From assembly GCA_902581145.1 (NCBI GenBank), contig CACHNE010000001.1:64501-128500 (forward strand): 64,000 bases of DNA, given 5' to 3'. Position numbers and translations under genes: made by a program. Origin of the DNA: an uncultured Bacteroidota bacterium (GTDB lineage Bacteria; Bacteroidota; Bacteroidia; Flavobacteriales; Flavobacteriaceae). This document shows positions 51,628 to 60,489 of this stretch, piece after piece (the first letter of the stretch is position 1; every line of letters begins with the position of its first letter). The notes under the pieces are model-generated. The model ran no database searches. It was not told the origin of the DNA and was given only the letters and a program-made list of their open reading frames with translations.

Positions 51628-52743
51628 TTATTTACTTACAGCAGAACAACCTGCCATTGTTGTAATTTTTAATATCTCGGAGGGTGGTAAATCTTTGTTT
51701 CTTTTTACCAACTCCGAAACTAAATTTTTAGAAATCTCTTCGAAAGTTAATGAAATTTTAGAATTTTCTTGTAATGAAGCAGGATGACCAAAGTCTGAAG
51801 CTTCTCTAATACTTTGTACAATTGGAACTTCGCCGAGTAATTTAACATTCATATCCTGAGATAAGTTTTTTGCACCATCTTTTCCAAAAATATAATATTT
51901 ATTTTCAGGTAATTCAAAAGGGGTGAAATATGCCATATTTTCGACGATTCCAAGAACTGGAACGTTTATACTCTTTTGATTAAACATCGCAATACCTTTT
52001 CTTGCATCTGCTAAAGCAATATTTTGCGGGGTGCTAATTATTACACTTCCTGTTACCGGTAAAGCTTGCAGAATACTTAAATGAATATCACCCGTTCCGG
52101 GGGGCAAGTCAACCAATAGAAAATCAAGCTCACCCCAAGTAGCATCAAATATCATTTGATTTAAGGCTTTTGAGGCCATTGGTCCTCTCCATATGACAGC
52201 TTGATCTGGTTTTGTAAAAAATCCAATTGATAAAATTTTAACACCGTAGCTTTCAATAGGTTTCATTTTATTTTTACCATCTACATTTACACTTAAAGGT
52301 CTTTCATTAGCTATATCAAACATGATAGGAATTGAAGGACCATAGATGTCTGCATCTAGAATACCCACTTTAAATCCCATTTTTGATAATGTAATTGCAA
52401 TATTTGAAGTAACTGTAGATTTTCCAACTCCACCTTTTCCAGATGCAATCGCGATAACATTTTGTATACCTTTGATTGGATTTCCTTTAATTTGATTTTG
52501 AGGTGATTCGGTTTTTTCAACCTTGAAATTAATCTTAAGTTCAACTTTTTCAATGAAATTTTCAGAAATAATTTCTTTTATTGAATTTTCAATGTTTTTT
52601 TTTGATTGTAATGTGGGATTATTAGTTTCAATATCTAATAAAATCTCATTACCAAAAATATTCAGATTAATTATTTTAAAATCTTTCTTCTTATTTTTTT
52701 CAATAAGTGAAAGAATATTTTTCTTAGATAACTCCAAAATCAA
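51628..52743 (-). CDS. Mrp/ApbC-family Fe-S carrier ATPase
   Basis: A 371-aa P-loop ATPase. The N-terminal DUF59-type domain (about 1-80) is followed by the deviant Walker A IASGKGGVGKST (about 99-110), LLVDLPPGTGDIHLS and the switch region. Proteins of this family carry Fe-S clusters. The CxxC found in E. coli Mrp is replaced here by a Cys-free segment (AYFTPFELPENKYYIFG), a form I believe is usual in Bacteroidota. One cysteine lies near the C-terminus (MAGCSAVSK). It heads the operon with the NifU-like protein. Confidence 0.92.
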   Translation of the reverse strand: MILELSKKNILSLIEKNKKKDFKIINLNIFGNEILLDIETNNPTLQSKKNIENSIKEIISENFIEKVELKINFKVEKTESPQNQIKGNPIKGIQNVIAIASGKGGVGKSTVTSNIAITLSKMGFKVGILDADIYGPSIPIMFDIANERPLSVNVDGKNKMKPIESYGVKILSIGFFTKPDQAVIWRGPMASKALNQMIFDATWGELDFLLVDLPPGTGDIHLSILQALPVTGSVIISTPQNIALADARKGIAMFNQKSINVPVLGIVENMAYFTPFELPENKYYIFGKDGAKNLSQDMNVKLLGEVPIVQSIREASDFGHPASLQENSKISLTFEEISKNLVSELVKRNKDLPPSEILKITTMAGCSAVSK

Positions 52744-52752
52744 AATTTTTTA

Positions 52753-52760
52753 CAAATATA
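52753..52760 (-). promoter_or_regulatory. -7 promoter box for mrp-nifU-fnr
   Basis: The minus strand has TATATTTG, 9 nt before the mrp start codon. A matching TTG box was not found, so this is tentative. The short distance implies a very short leader. Confidence 0.4.
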
Positions 52761-52785
52761 CGTTGAATAAAAAAAATAAACAGAA

Positions 52786-53118
52786 TTAATTTAATTCTTT
52801 GGATGGATCCCAAACAAGATTTTTGAAGTTTATGACTTGGTCATTTTTTACTGTAATTCCTTCACTTTCAAGAAGATTTCTCATAAGATTTGAACCCGCA
52901 AAATGATGTTTACCGGTTAATATCCCAAGCCTATTTACCACTCTATGGGCAGGAATAGTTGGGTTACGGTGAGAGGCATTCATTGCATAACCAACAACTC
53001 TGGAGCTGCTTATTGACCCCAAGTATCTAGCAATTAATCCATAAGTACTAACCCTACCTGGTGGTATTAATTTTACAACTTTATATACTTTCTGAAAAAA
53101 ATCTTTTTTTGAGTCCAT
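52786..53118 (-). CDS. alkyltransferase-like (ATL) protein of the MGMT family
   Basis: A 110-aa DNA-binding domain related to O6-methylguanine-DNA methyltransferase. The winged-helix-type core (VKLIPPGRVSTYGLIARYLG, RVVGYAMNASHRNP) is intact. The active-site PCHRV of true methyltransferases reads PAHRVV here, so the alkyl-acceptor cysteine is missing. ATL proteins with this substitution bind alkylated bases and hand them to nucleotide excision repair. It is 6 nt after trmB on the minus strand. Confidence 0.9.
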   Translation of the reverse strand: MDSKKDFFQKVYKVVKLIPPGRVSTYGLIARYLGSISSSRVVGYAMNASHRNPTIPAHRVVNRLGILTGKHHFAGSNLMRNLLESEGITVKNDQVINFKNLVWDPSKELN

Positions 53119-53124
53119 TCTATA

Positions 53125-53802
53125 TTAATTAACCCTAAAGCTGAGATATGTTATTGGCTTATCTTCTTCTAAAAATTTTGACTCATAAAATGTTTTAATT
53201 TCCGTTACATATTTTGGAGATCCGGTTTGTTTATATATGTCATGATTTGAATAGATCAACTCAAGGAAATCATTCCCGCTAATTAATCCAAGCATATAAC
53301 CGTGTAAAAATTCACTATCGGTTTTAAGATTAATTATCCCTCCACTAACCATTATTTCTCTGTACTGCTTAATAAAGTTTAAATTAACCAGTCTATGTTT
53401 TTCTCTTTTAAGTTTAATTTGTGGATCAGGGAAGGTTATCCAAATTTCAGAGACTTCATTTTTGTTAAAAATTTTTTCGATTAATTCAATTTGGGTTCTT
53501 AAAAAAACAACATTATTTAATTTGTTTTCAATTGCATCTTTTGCTCCTTTCCAAAAACGCGCACCCTTAATATCTATTCCGATGTAATTTATTTCAGGAT
53601 TTTCTTTAGCTAAAGCTACTGAATACTCACCTTTTCCACATCCCAATTCAACTACAATTGGATTTTTATTTTTAAAAATTAGTTTGCTCCAATTTCCCTT
53701 GAATTTAAAATTGTTATTGACAATTACATCTCTTTCGGGTTGAATAACATTTTTGAATGTCAAATTTTCTGAGAACCTCTTTAATTTATTTTTACTACCC
53801 AA
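53125..53802 (-). CDS. trmB: tRNA (guanine-N7)-methyltransferase
   Basis: A 225-aa SAM-dependent methyltransferase that modifies G46 in tRNA variable loops. Motif I is VVELGCGKGEYS, YIGIDIKG is the second strand, and WITFPDPQIKLKREKHRL is the TrmB hallmark catalytic region. The C-terminal YVTEIKTFYESKFLEE contains the conserved T-x-Y/F-E substrate segment. It lies between the histidine kinase gene (10 nt upstream) and the ATL gene. Confidence 0.95.
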   Translation of the reverse strand: MGSKNKLKRFSENLTFKNVIQPERDVIVNNNFKFKGNWSKLIFKNKNPIVVELGCGKGEYSVALAKENPEINYIGIDIKGARFWKGAKDAIENKLNNVVFLRTQIELIEKIFNKNEVSEIWITFPDPQIKLKREKHRLVNLNFIKQYREIMVSGGIINLKTDSEFLHGYMLGLISGNDFLELIYSNHDIYKQTGSPKYVTEIKTFYESKFLEEDKPITYLSFRVN

Positions 53803-53812
53803 AACTATTGAT

Positions 53813-54850
53813 TTATAGGACTTTTGATTTTTTTAAAGAAAAAGAAAATTCACTTCCAATACCAACGGTTGATTGTACATAAATATTTTCATTGTGAGCA
53901 TCAATAATATGCTTAACTATTGCTAAACCTAGCCCAGAACCGCCTTGACTTCTACTCCTACTTATATCTACTCTAAAAAATCTTTGAAAAAGTCTTGGCA
54001 TATTTTCTTCACTTATACCTTCACCATTATCATTTACCTTTATCATTATATTTTCTTCATCAGATTCAAAACTAATTTCCGTAGTTCCTTTTTCAGACCC
54101 ATAATTGATTGAATTTGTTACAAGATTAGTCAATACCTGTTCTATTCTATTCTTGTCAGCATCTACTAAAATTTCATTATCATATATTTTGTTGAAAATG
54201 ATTTTTATATTTTTTTTCGAGGCACTAATTTCCAAATCCTCGATTATCTCTTCTGCTAGTTTAACTATATCAAATGATGTAATTTGAAGTTTTAGCGTTG
54301 AAGATTCTAATTGAGTTATAAGGTCTAAATCCTTAATTATATATGTTAGTCTATCAACACTTTTTTCAGCTCTTTTTAGATATTTTTTAAGTAATTCTTT
54401 ATCATCCATTGCTCCGTCTAACAGATTTGATATATATCCTTCAATGGAAAAAAGTGGTGTTTTAAGTTCGTGTGCTACATTTCCGACAAACTCTTTTCTG
54501 TAAAGATCTTCTTTTTTTAAGGACTCTATTTCGGACCTTTTTAATTTTACAAACTCTTCTAAATCCTTTGCAAAGGAATTCATGTCCGAGTCGATAACTG
54601 ATGTTTGAATTAAAGAGTCACTTTCAAATTCTAAATCCTTATAAATTTGTCTGACTCTTTCAAAAAATAACTTTTTTACCCTTAACTGAATAATAAGAAA
54701 ACTTACAATAAAAATTATAAATGAAACTAAAACCGACTTTAAAGAAATAGTTAAGTCATTATAGTTAATTACAAAATATGAACCTATTGAAATATATAAG
54801 GATGAAAGTAAAGAAAATTTATAAGGGTTAAAGTTATTTTCTGATGGCAT
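53813..54850 (-). CDS. sensor histidine kinase, PhoR-like
   Basis: A 345-aa membrane kinase. Two transmembrane segments lie at about residues 11-30 and 38-56, with almost no periplasmic loop. A linker helix leads to the HisKA domain with phospho-acceptor H127 in FVGNVAHELKTP, then the HATPase domain with N box (VTNSINYG), G1 (VNDNGEGI) and G2 (GGSGLGLAIVKHI). The small loop suggests sensing through the membrane or a partner. It starts at the last base of the response regulator stop (TAATG overlap), so the pair is translationally coupled. Confidence 0.93.
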   Translation of the reverse strand: MPSENNFNPYKFSLLSSLYISIGSYFVINYNDLTISLKSVLVSFIIFIVSFLIIQLRVKKLFFERVRQIYKDLEFESDSLIQTSVIDSDMNSFAKDLEEFVKLKRSEIESLKKEDLYRKEFVGNVAHELKTPLFSIEGYISNLLDGAMDDKELLKKYLKRAEKSVDRLTYIIKDLDLITQLESSTLKLQITSFDIVKLAEEIIEDLEISASKKNIKIIFNKIYDNEILVDADKNRIEQVLTNLVTNSINYGSEKGTTEISFESDEENIMIKVNDNGEGISEENMPRLFQRFFRVDISRSRSQGGSGLGLAIVKHIIDAHNENIYVQSTVGIGSEFSFSLKKSKVL

Positions 54851-55527
54851 TAATTTTGAAATTTATACCCAACTCCTTTGACTGTTTTAAAGTAAGAATC
54901 TCCGATTTTTTCTCTCAATTTTCTAATATGAACATCAATGGTTCTGTCTCCAACCACAACATCCTTACCCCAAACTGATTCTAAGATAAATTCTCTTTTA
55001 AAAACTTTACCAGGCTTTGAGCATAACAAAAATAATAATTCAAATTCTTTTCTCGGCAAAGAAATATCTTTTCCACTGAGAGACACTTTATATCCAGACT
55101 TATCGACAATTAAAGATCCTAATTTAATGAGATCTTCTTCCTCCTTAGTAATCCTTCTTAATAGGGATTTAATTTTACTTTTTAAAACCTTTGGTTTAAT
55201 AGGTTTTGTAATATAATCATCGGCACCAGCATTAAAACCAGCTATCTGACTGTAGTCTTCCCCTCTAGCAGAAAGGAATACAATTAAAGAATTTCCAATT
55301 GCTGAATCATTCCTAATAATTTCACATGCTTCAATACCGTCCATTTCCGGCATCATCACATCTAAAATTATTAAGTCAGGTTTTACTTTTTTTGCAAGTT
55401 CAATTGCCTTAACTCCATTTTCTGCAGTGTAAACAAGATATCCATCGCTTTTTAATGTATAAGAAATAATTTCAAGAATATCAGGTTCATCATCAACTAA
55501 TAGAATTTTAAAATTTTCTGAACCCAA
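54850..55527 (-). CDS. OmpR/PhoB-family response regulator
   Basis: A 225-aa regulator. The receiver domain has the acidic pocket VDDE (D12-D13), phospho-acceptor D56 in LIILDVMMPEMDG and K at the TKPIKP turn. The winged-helix DNA-binding domain occupies about residues 130-225 (ELLFLLCSKPGKVFKREFILESVWG, DVHIRKLREKIG, YFKTVKGVGYKF). Its partner is the kinase gene that overlaps its stop. Targets are not evident. The divergent LuxE-like gene starts 83 nt away. Confidence 0.94.
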   Translation of the reverse strand: MGSENFKILLVDDEPDILEIISYTLKSDGYLVYTAENGVKAIELAKKVKPDLIILDVMMPEMDGIEACEIIRNDSAIGNSLIVFLSARGEDYSQIAGFNAGADDYITKPIKPKVLKSKIKSLLRRITKEEEDLIKLGSLIVDKSGYKVSLSGKDISLPRKEFELLFLLCSKPGKVFKREFILESVWGKDVVVGDRTIDVHIRKLREKIGDSYFKTVKGVGYKFQN

Positions 55528-55610
55528 AATATAGAATTTATAGATACTAAATTTAAAAAAAAAAAAAGATAAAATCTTGACTTAACGTTATAATAATATA
55601 TTTTTAATCT

Positions 55611-56588
55611 ATGCATAATTTTGAAAAAGTTTTTGATATTAAAAATCACTCGGAGTTTAAAAAACAATGTTTGGATATATATAATTTTCAATATCAAAAC
55701 AATATGGTATATCAAAATTATTGTAATATGATTTGTGAAGATCCAACTAATGTAAATGAAATAAATAAAATTCCATTTTTACCGATTTCATTTTTTAAAA
55801 CAAAAAAAATATTATCAACTGATAACTTTGAAAAAGTATTTTACAGTAGCGGAACAACAACAAATTCAAGAAGTAAACATTTCATTTCCAGTCTTAAACT
55901 TTATCAAAAATCTTTCATTAATAATTTTAAGCTTAATTATAGTGACATAACTCAATATACAATTCTAGCTCTCCTTCCAAGCTATTATGATAATAAGGGC
56001 TCATCTCTTATATATATGATTGAAAAATTAATCAAATTGACAAAATCAAAAGAAAGTGGTTTTTTTCTTGACGACTACCATAATTTGTCAAAAAAACTAA
56101 TCGAACTAGACACAAAAAAAGAAAGAAAAACAATCTTAATCGGAGTTCCTTATGCATTACTTGATCTTATTGATTTTAATCAATTTCAATTAAACAATAC
56201 AATTATAATGGAAACTGGAGGAATGAAAGGTAGGAGAAAAGAGATGGTGCGGACAGAATTACATGAAAAATTAAAACGTGGTTTTGGGATAAGTAAAATA
56301 CATAGTGAATATGGCATGACTGAATTACTCTCGCAGGCTTATTCCAAAGGTGATGGTATTTTTAAAACACCTTCATGGATGAAAGTAATTATCAGAGATA
56401 TAAATGATGCTCAAAACTTAGATTTTAATAAAAAATCAGGTGCAATTAATATAATTGACCTTGCTAATTATAATTCATGTAGTTTCATAGCTACAGATGA
56501 TATGGGTAAGTATATCAACGATGACGAATTTGAATTAATCGGAAGAGTTGACAATAGTGATGTAAGAGGATGTAACTTATTAATTTAA
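55611..56588 (+). CDS. LuxE-like acyl-protein synthetase / acyl transferase
   Basis: A 325-aa member of the LuxE family (acyl-protein synthetase), related to ANL adenylating enzymes. The phosphate-binding motif is FYSSGTTTNSRSKH, and the C-terminal half holds GFGISKIHSEYGMTELLSQAYS, the adenylate-recognition segment. In luminous bacteria LuxE activates fatty acid for aldehyde formation. In flavobacteria stand-alone homologues are common and their function is not established. There is no lux gene nearby. Its last 4 nt (TTAA) overlap the end of tyrS. Confidence 0.82.
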   Translation: MHNFEKVFDIKNHSEFKKQCLDIYNFQYQNNMVYQNYCNMICEDPTNVNEINKIPFLPISFFKTKKILSTDNFEKVFYSSGTTTNSRSKHFISSLKLYQKSFINNFKLNYSDITQYTILALLPSYYDNKGSSLIYMIEKLIKLTKSKESGFFLDDYHNLSKKLIELDTKKERKTILIGVPYALLDLIDFNQFQLNNTIIMETGGMKGRRKEMVRTELHEKLKRGFGISKIHSEYGMTELLSQAYSKGDGIFKTPSWMKVIIRDINDAQNLDFNKKSGAINIIDLANYNSCSFIATDDMGKYINDDEFELIGRVDNSDVRGCNLLI

Positions 56589-57880
56589 ACTTTTGCTTTC
56601 AGTATGAAAGTTTTTTTCTTTCCCCGATTTATAATAACATATTTATTCTTTATTAAATCTTTTTCGGAAACAATATAATTTTGATCAACCTTATTTTTAT
56701 TAATCGATATTGAATTTTCAACTAAAGCCCTTCTAGCTTCAGAATTTGAACTTAAAAATCCTGAGTTTTCATGAAGTATTTTTATAATTTCAATTCCATT
56801 TTTAAATTCATTTAAACTTATCTCACTCATTGGAACACCATCAAAAATATCTAAAAAAATATCTTCGTTTATCTCATTAATTTCTTGTAAAAAGTTCTTG
56901 CTGAAAAGAACTTTAGATGCTTTCTCAGCATTGTCAAGCTCATTCTGGTTATGAACCATAAGTGTTACCTCAGCGGCTAATTTTTTTTGAAGCATTCTTT
57001 GATGTGGCTCTTTGTCGTGTTGGTAAATTATTCTTTCGATTTCATCCTTTTCTAGAAAAGTAAATATCTTAATATAATTTTTTGCATCCTCATCTGAGCT
57101 GTTTAACCAATATTGATAAAATTTATAAGCAGATGTTTTTTTAGGGTCTAGCCAAATATTTCCACCCTCAGACTTACCGAACTTTGAACCATCTGATTTG
57201 GTCATCAAAGGACATGTAAGAGCATAACCTTTACAATTATCAATCCTTCTTATCAATTCCATTCCGGTAGTAATATTTCCCCACTGGTCACTACCTCCCA
57301 TCTGAATTGAACAGTTTAAATTTCTGTTTATAAATAAAAAATCATATCCTTGAACAAGTTGATAAGTAAATTCTGTGAAACTCATTCCAGATCCTGATTC
57401 TGAATCAATCCTATTTTTTACTGAGTCCTTAGACATCATGTAATTAACGGTAATATGCTTACCAATATCTCTTATAAAATCAAGAAAAGAAAATTCTTTC
57501 ATCCAGTCATAGTTATTTTTTATCATTGCATGGTTTGGAAATTTTTCATCAAATGATAAAAACCGAGAAAGTTGTTTCTTGATACTGTTTTCGTTATTTC
57601 TTAAGGTTTCTTCATCTAAAAGATTTCTTTCGATTGACTTTCCTGAGGGGTCACCAATCATTCCCGTAGCTCCACCTACAAGAGCAATTGGCTGATGACC
57701 ACTTTTTTGAAAATGAGCTAATAGTATTATTGGAACTAAACTACCTATATGCAATGAGTCAGACGTCGGATCAAAACCAATATAAGCAGTTCTCTGGGAA
57801 TCTTTTAAATATTCTTGCAATCCAGGAGTAGAATCGTGAATTAAACCTCGCCATTTTAGTTCATCTATAAAATCTACCAT
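56585..57880 (-). CDS. tyrS: tyrosyl-tRNA synthetase
   Basis: A 431-aa class I synthetase that charges tRNA-Tyr. It shows HIGS at residues 44-47 (FDPTSDSLHIGSL), the tyrosine-binding GGATGMIGDPSGK and QMGGSDQWGNI segments, the KMSKS-type loop KFGKSEGG, and a C-terminal S4 RNA-binding domain (EARRALVENSISINKNKV). Complete and of the usual length. Confidence 0.97.
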   Translation of the reverse strand: MVDFIDELKWRGLIHDSTPGLQEYLKDSQRTAYIGFDPTSDSLHIGSLVPIILLAHFQKSGHQPIALVGGATGMIGDPSGKSIERNLLDEETLRNNENSIKKQLSRFLSFDEKFPNHAMIKNNYDWMKEFSFLDFIRDIGKHITVNYMMSKDSVKNRIDSESGSGMSFTEFTYQLVQGYDFLFINRNLNCSIQMGGSDQWGNITTGMELIRRIDNCKGYALTCPLMTKSDGSKFGKSEGGNIWLDPKKTSAYKFYQYWLNSSDEDAKNYIKIFTFLEKDEIERIIYQHDKEPHQRMLQKKLAAEVTLMVHNQNELDNAEKASKVLFSKNFLQEINEINEDIFLDIFDGVPMSEISLNEFKNGIEIIKILHENSGFLSSNSEARRALVENSISINKNKVDQNYIVSEKDLIKNKYVIINRGKKKTFILKAKV

Positions 57881-57911
57881 TATAATTTTTTTACATTTAT
57901 CGAAAGATAGT

Positions 57912-58370
57912 TTAATTTTCTAAGATATTAGAATTTAAGTCTCCGCTTAAAGTTGTTTTCGATAACTCATTATTTTTTGTAGTATCAAGTTTAATTTCCT
58001 GACTTCTTTTTGCTTTATCTTTTTTATAATTTTCAATGCTATCCACAATAAACTCCCTATTAATCTCAAGTTTATTTAAAACTTGCTCATATATTTTCAA
58101 ATATTTTTCTAAATCCTTAGAGTAATACTCATTACTTAACACAAACTGAAGACTATCAATATTGTATTTTTTAAGTATATATCTTTTTGGCTTCATTCCA
58201 TTGTTTTCTAGTATCCTTTTATTAATCCCTTTTGAAACGCTAATTAATGACATGTCATATAAAACATCAACCATTTTTTCCTCTGTGATTAAATTATCTG
58301 GAACTAAATTTTCGTCATTGACAAATCCACAGGAACAAAAAATAAGTAATATAAAAAGTGTTTTTTTCAT
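57912..58370 (-). CDS. DUF4296 lipoprotein
   Basis: A 152-aa lipoprotein (signal ending LIFCSC, C12 or C14). The segment PDNLITEEKMVDVLYDMSLI and the later YNIDSLQFVLSNEYYSKDLEKYLKIYEQV are typical of DUF4296, a Bacteroidota envelope family of unknown function. Its start overlaps the end of the dihydroorotase gene by 4 nt. Confidence 0.88.
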   Translation of the reverse strand: MKKTLFILLIFCSCGFVNDENLVPDNLITEEKMVDVLYDMSLISVSKGINKRILENNGMKPKRYILKKYNIDSLQFVLSNEYYSKDLEKYLKIYEQVLNKLEINREFIVDSIENYKKDKAKRSQEIKLDTTKNNELSKTTLSGDLNSNILEN

Positions 58371-59707
58371 CTTTCAAACGTGATTTTCATTCCCTTACTA
58401 GATTCTATAATTTTTCCATTTGAAAAAACAAGATTACCATTAACCAATGTGTGTAATATTCTAGATTTAAATGTCTTATTTTCAAAAGGTGACCATTTGC
58501 ACTTATAAAGTAAATTATCTTTTGATACTTTCCAAGGGCTGTTGAGATCAAAAATTACTAAATCTGCATAAAAACCTTCTCTGATAAATCCTCTTTTTTC
58601 CACATCAAATAGAATTGCAGGGTTGTGACACATTTTTTGAACTATTTTTTCTAAGGAAATTTTTTCATCATGATATGCATGAAGCATTGAAACAAGCGAG
58701 TGTTGAACCAAAGGGCCGCCAGAGGGACATGAGATATATGGATTTTGTTTTTCCTGGATTGTATGTGGTGCATGATCTGTTGCTATCACATCAATTAAAT
58801 CATTATTTAATGCGTCCCATAATTTTTCTCTGTCATTTGATGTCTTTACAGCCGGATTCCATTTAATTTTTGAACCAAACTTATCATAATCTTCATCACA
58901 AAAAGTCAAATGATGAATACATACTTCAGAAGTAATTTGTTTGTCTTTTAATTGAATTTTATTTGAAAATAATTCCAGTTCTTTAGCAGTGGACAGGTGA
59001 AAAACATGCAATCTTGCACCCGTTTTTTTTGCTAAAGCTACTGCCATACTAGAAGAAATAAAACATGCTTCTTCACTTCTGATTTTTGGATGGTAGTTAA
59101 TTGGTATATTATCACCAAATGTTTCAATATGTAATTTTAAATTATCCTTTACAGTTTTTTCATCTTCACAATGAACTGCAATGGGAATATTAACATTTGA
59201 AAATATATTTTCCAAAGAATCAAGATCATCGACAAGCATATTTCCGGTTGAAGACCCTAAAAATAATTTGACAGCCGGTACCTCTTTTGTGTTAATCTTT
59301 AATATTTCATCCAGATTAGAATTTGTTCCTCCAAACATAAAAGAATAGTTAGCTATAGAGTTTTCACTCGCGATATCATATTTATTGTTTAAAGCATCAA
59401 TTGTTGTGGTGTTTGGCTGGGTGTTAGGCATTTCAAAAAAAGAGGTAATACCTCCAGCTACAGCAGACCTTGACTCTGAAAATATATTTCCTTTGTGAGT
59501 TAGTCCAGGTTCTCTAAAATGAACTTGATCGTCTATTAGTCCTGGGATAACAAAATTTCCTTCTGCATCTATGATCTTAGTATTTGGAAAATTAGGACTA
59601 ATTGATTTAGAAATTTTAGATATAAAAAAATCTTCAATTAAAATATCTGATTCAAATATTTTTCCTTCACTTATAATATTTGCATTTTTGATTATTGTTC
59701 TCTTCAT
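58367..59707 (-). CDS. dihydroorotase
   Basis: A 446-aa amidohydrolase that cyclises carbamoyl-aspartate in pyrimidine synthesis. It has the N-terminal metal segment DDQVHFREPGLTHKG, the MPNTQP substrate loop, the metal histidines in HCEDE and LHVFHLSTAKE, and the catalytic Asp in VIATDHAPHT. The usual HxH metal pair reads Q-V-H here, a variant I associate with Bacteroidota dihydroorotases. It lies between a glycosyltransferase gene (3 nt) and DUF4296 (4-nt overlap), the usual flavobacterial order. Confidence 0.92.
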   Translation of the reverse strand: MKRTIIKNANIISEGKIFESDILIEDFFISKISKSISPNFPNTKIIDAEGNFVIPGLIDDQVHFREPGLTHKGNIFSESRSAVAGGITSFFEMPNTQPNTTTIDALNNKYDIASENSIANYSFMFGGTNSNLDEILKINTKEVPAVKLFLGSSTGNMLVDDLDSLENIFSNVNIPIAVHCEDEKTVKDNLKLHIETFGDNIPINYHPKIRSEEACFISSSMAVALAKKTGARLHVFHLSTAKELELFSNKIQLKDKQITSEVCIHHLTFCDEDYDKFGSKIKWNPAVKTSNDREKLWDALNNDLIDVIATDHAPHTIQEKQNPYISCPSGGPLVQHSLVSMLHAYHDEKISLEKIVQKMCHNPAILFDVEKRGFIREGFYADLVIFDLNSPWKVSKDNLLYKCKWSPFENKTFKSRILHTLVNGNLVFSNGKIIESSKGMKITFER

Positions 59708-59710
59708 ATT

Positions 59711-60433
59711 TTAATTAAAAAAACTCTTAAATTTCATAGAGATAACTCCTAAAACAGCTTCTCCAATTATCGAACTGTTCAATTTTGATTTGCCAAATTT
59801 TCTATCAGTAAAAATTATAGGTATTTCCACTAGACGTAATTTCTTCAAAAATAGTTTAAATTTCATTTCAATTTGAAATGCATATCCGTTAAACTTTATT
59901 TCACGTAAATCTAATTTTTGTAGTGATTTAACAGAGTAACATACAAATCCAGATGTGGGATCCATTATATTCATTCCTGTAATTAATCTAACGTAAAATG
60001 AGGCAAAATATGAAAGAATAATTCTTTGAAGAGGCCAATTAATCACATTTATGCCTTTTATATATCTTGAACCAATACAAATATCATTTTTTTCATTAAC
60101 ACATGTTTCGTAAAGCCTGAAAATATCAGATGGGTTATGCGAAAAATCAGCATCCATAGAAATAATGTAATTGAAATCTTTATTTATTGCCCAATTGAAG
60201 CCTCTAAGATAAGCTGTTCCAAGACCCATTTTTGATTCCCTAGTTATTAAATTAAGCTTATTGTTGTATTTTGATATTACTTCTTTAACTTTACTTGAAG
60301 TACCGTCTGGTGAGTTGTCATCAACAACCAAGATATTAATGTCTTGATGAATATTAAATATTGATTCAATGATTTTGATAATATTTTCGCTTTCATTATA
60401 TGTTGGAATTATTACTAAAACTTCATTCATCAA
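59711..60433 (-). CDS. polyprenol-phosphate mannose/glucose synthase (GT2)
   Basis: A 240-aa family 2 glycosyltransferase similar to dolichol-phosphate-mannose synthase. It has VIIPTYNESENI, the nucleotide-sugar DDNSPDGT, the metal-binding MDADFSH and the GSRYIKG catalytic segment, with the acceptor-loop pattern DPTSGFVCYS. It would charge a polyprenyl phosphate with a hexose on the cytoplasmic face of the membrane for lipid-linked glycosylation. TATTTTTG (60445-60452, minus strand) just upstream is a plausible -7 box. It heads a minus-strand run to dihydroorotase and DUF4296. Confidence 0.92.
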   Translation of the reverse strand: MMNEVLVIIPTYNESENIIKIIESIFNIHQDINILVVDDNSPDGTSSKVKEVISKYNNKLNLITRESKMGLGTAYLRGFNWAINKDFNYIISMDADFSHNPSDIFRLYETCVNEKNDICIGSRYIKGINVINWPLQRIILSYFASFYVRLITGMNIMDPTSGFVCYSVKSLQKLDLREIKFNGYAFQIEMKFKLFLKKLRLVEIPIIFTDRKFGKSKLNSSIIGEAVLGVISMKFKSFFN

Positions 60434-60489
60434 GTTGTTTTTTGCAAAAATATTATTTTTTACTTTAAAAGATAATTTAATAAATAATT

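Noticed and set aside
55550..55575. Long A-run near the response regulator start as a slippage or frameshift site
   Set aside because: It lies in the non-coding gap between divergent genes and does not affect a reading frame.
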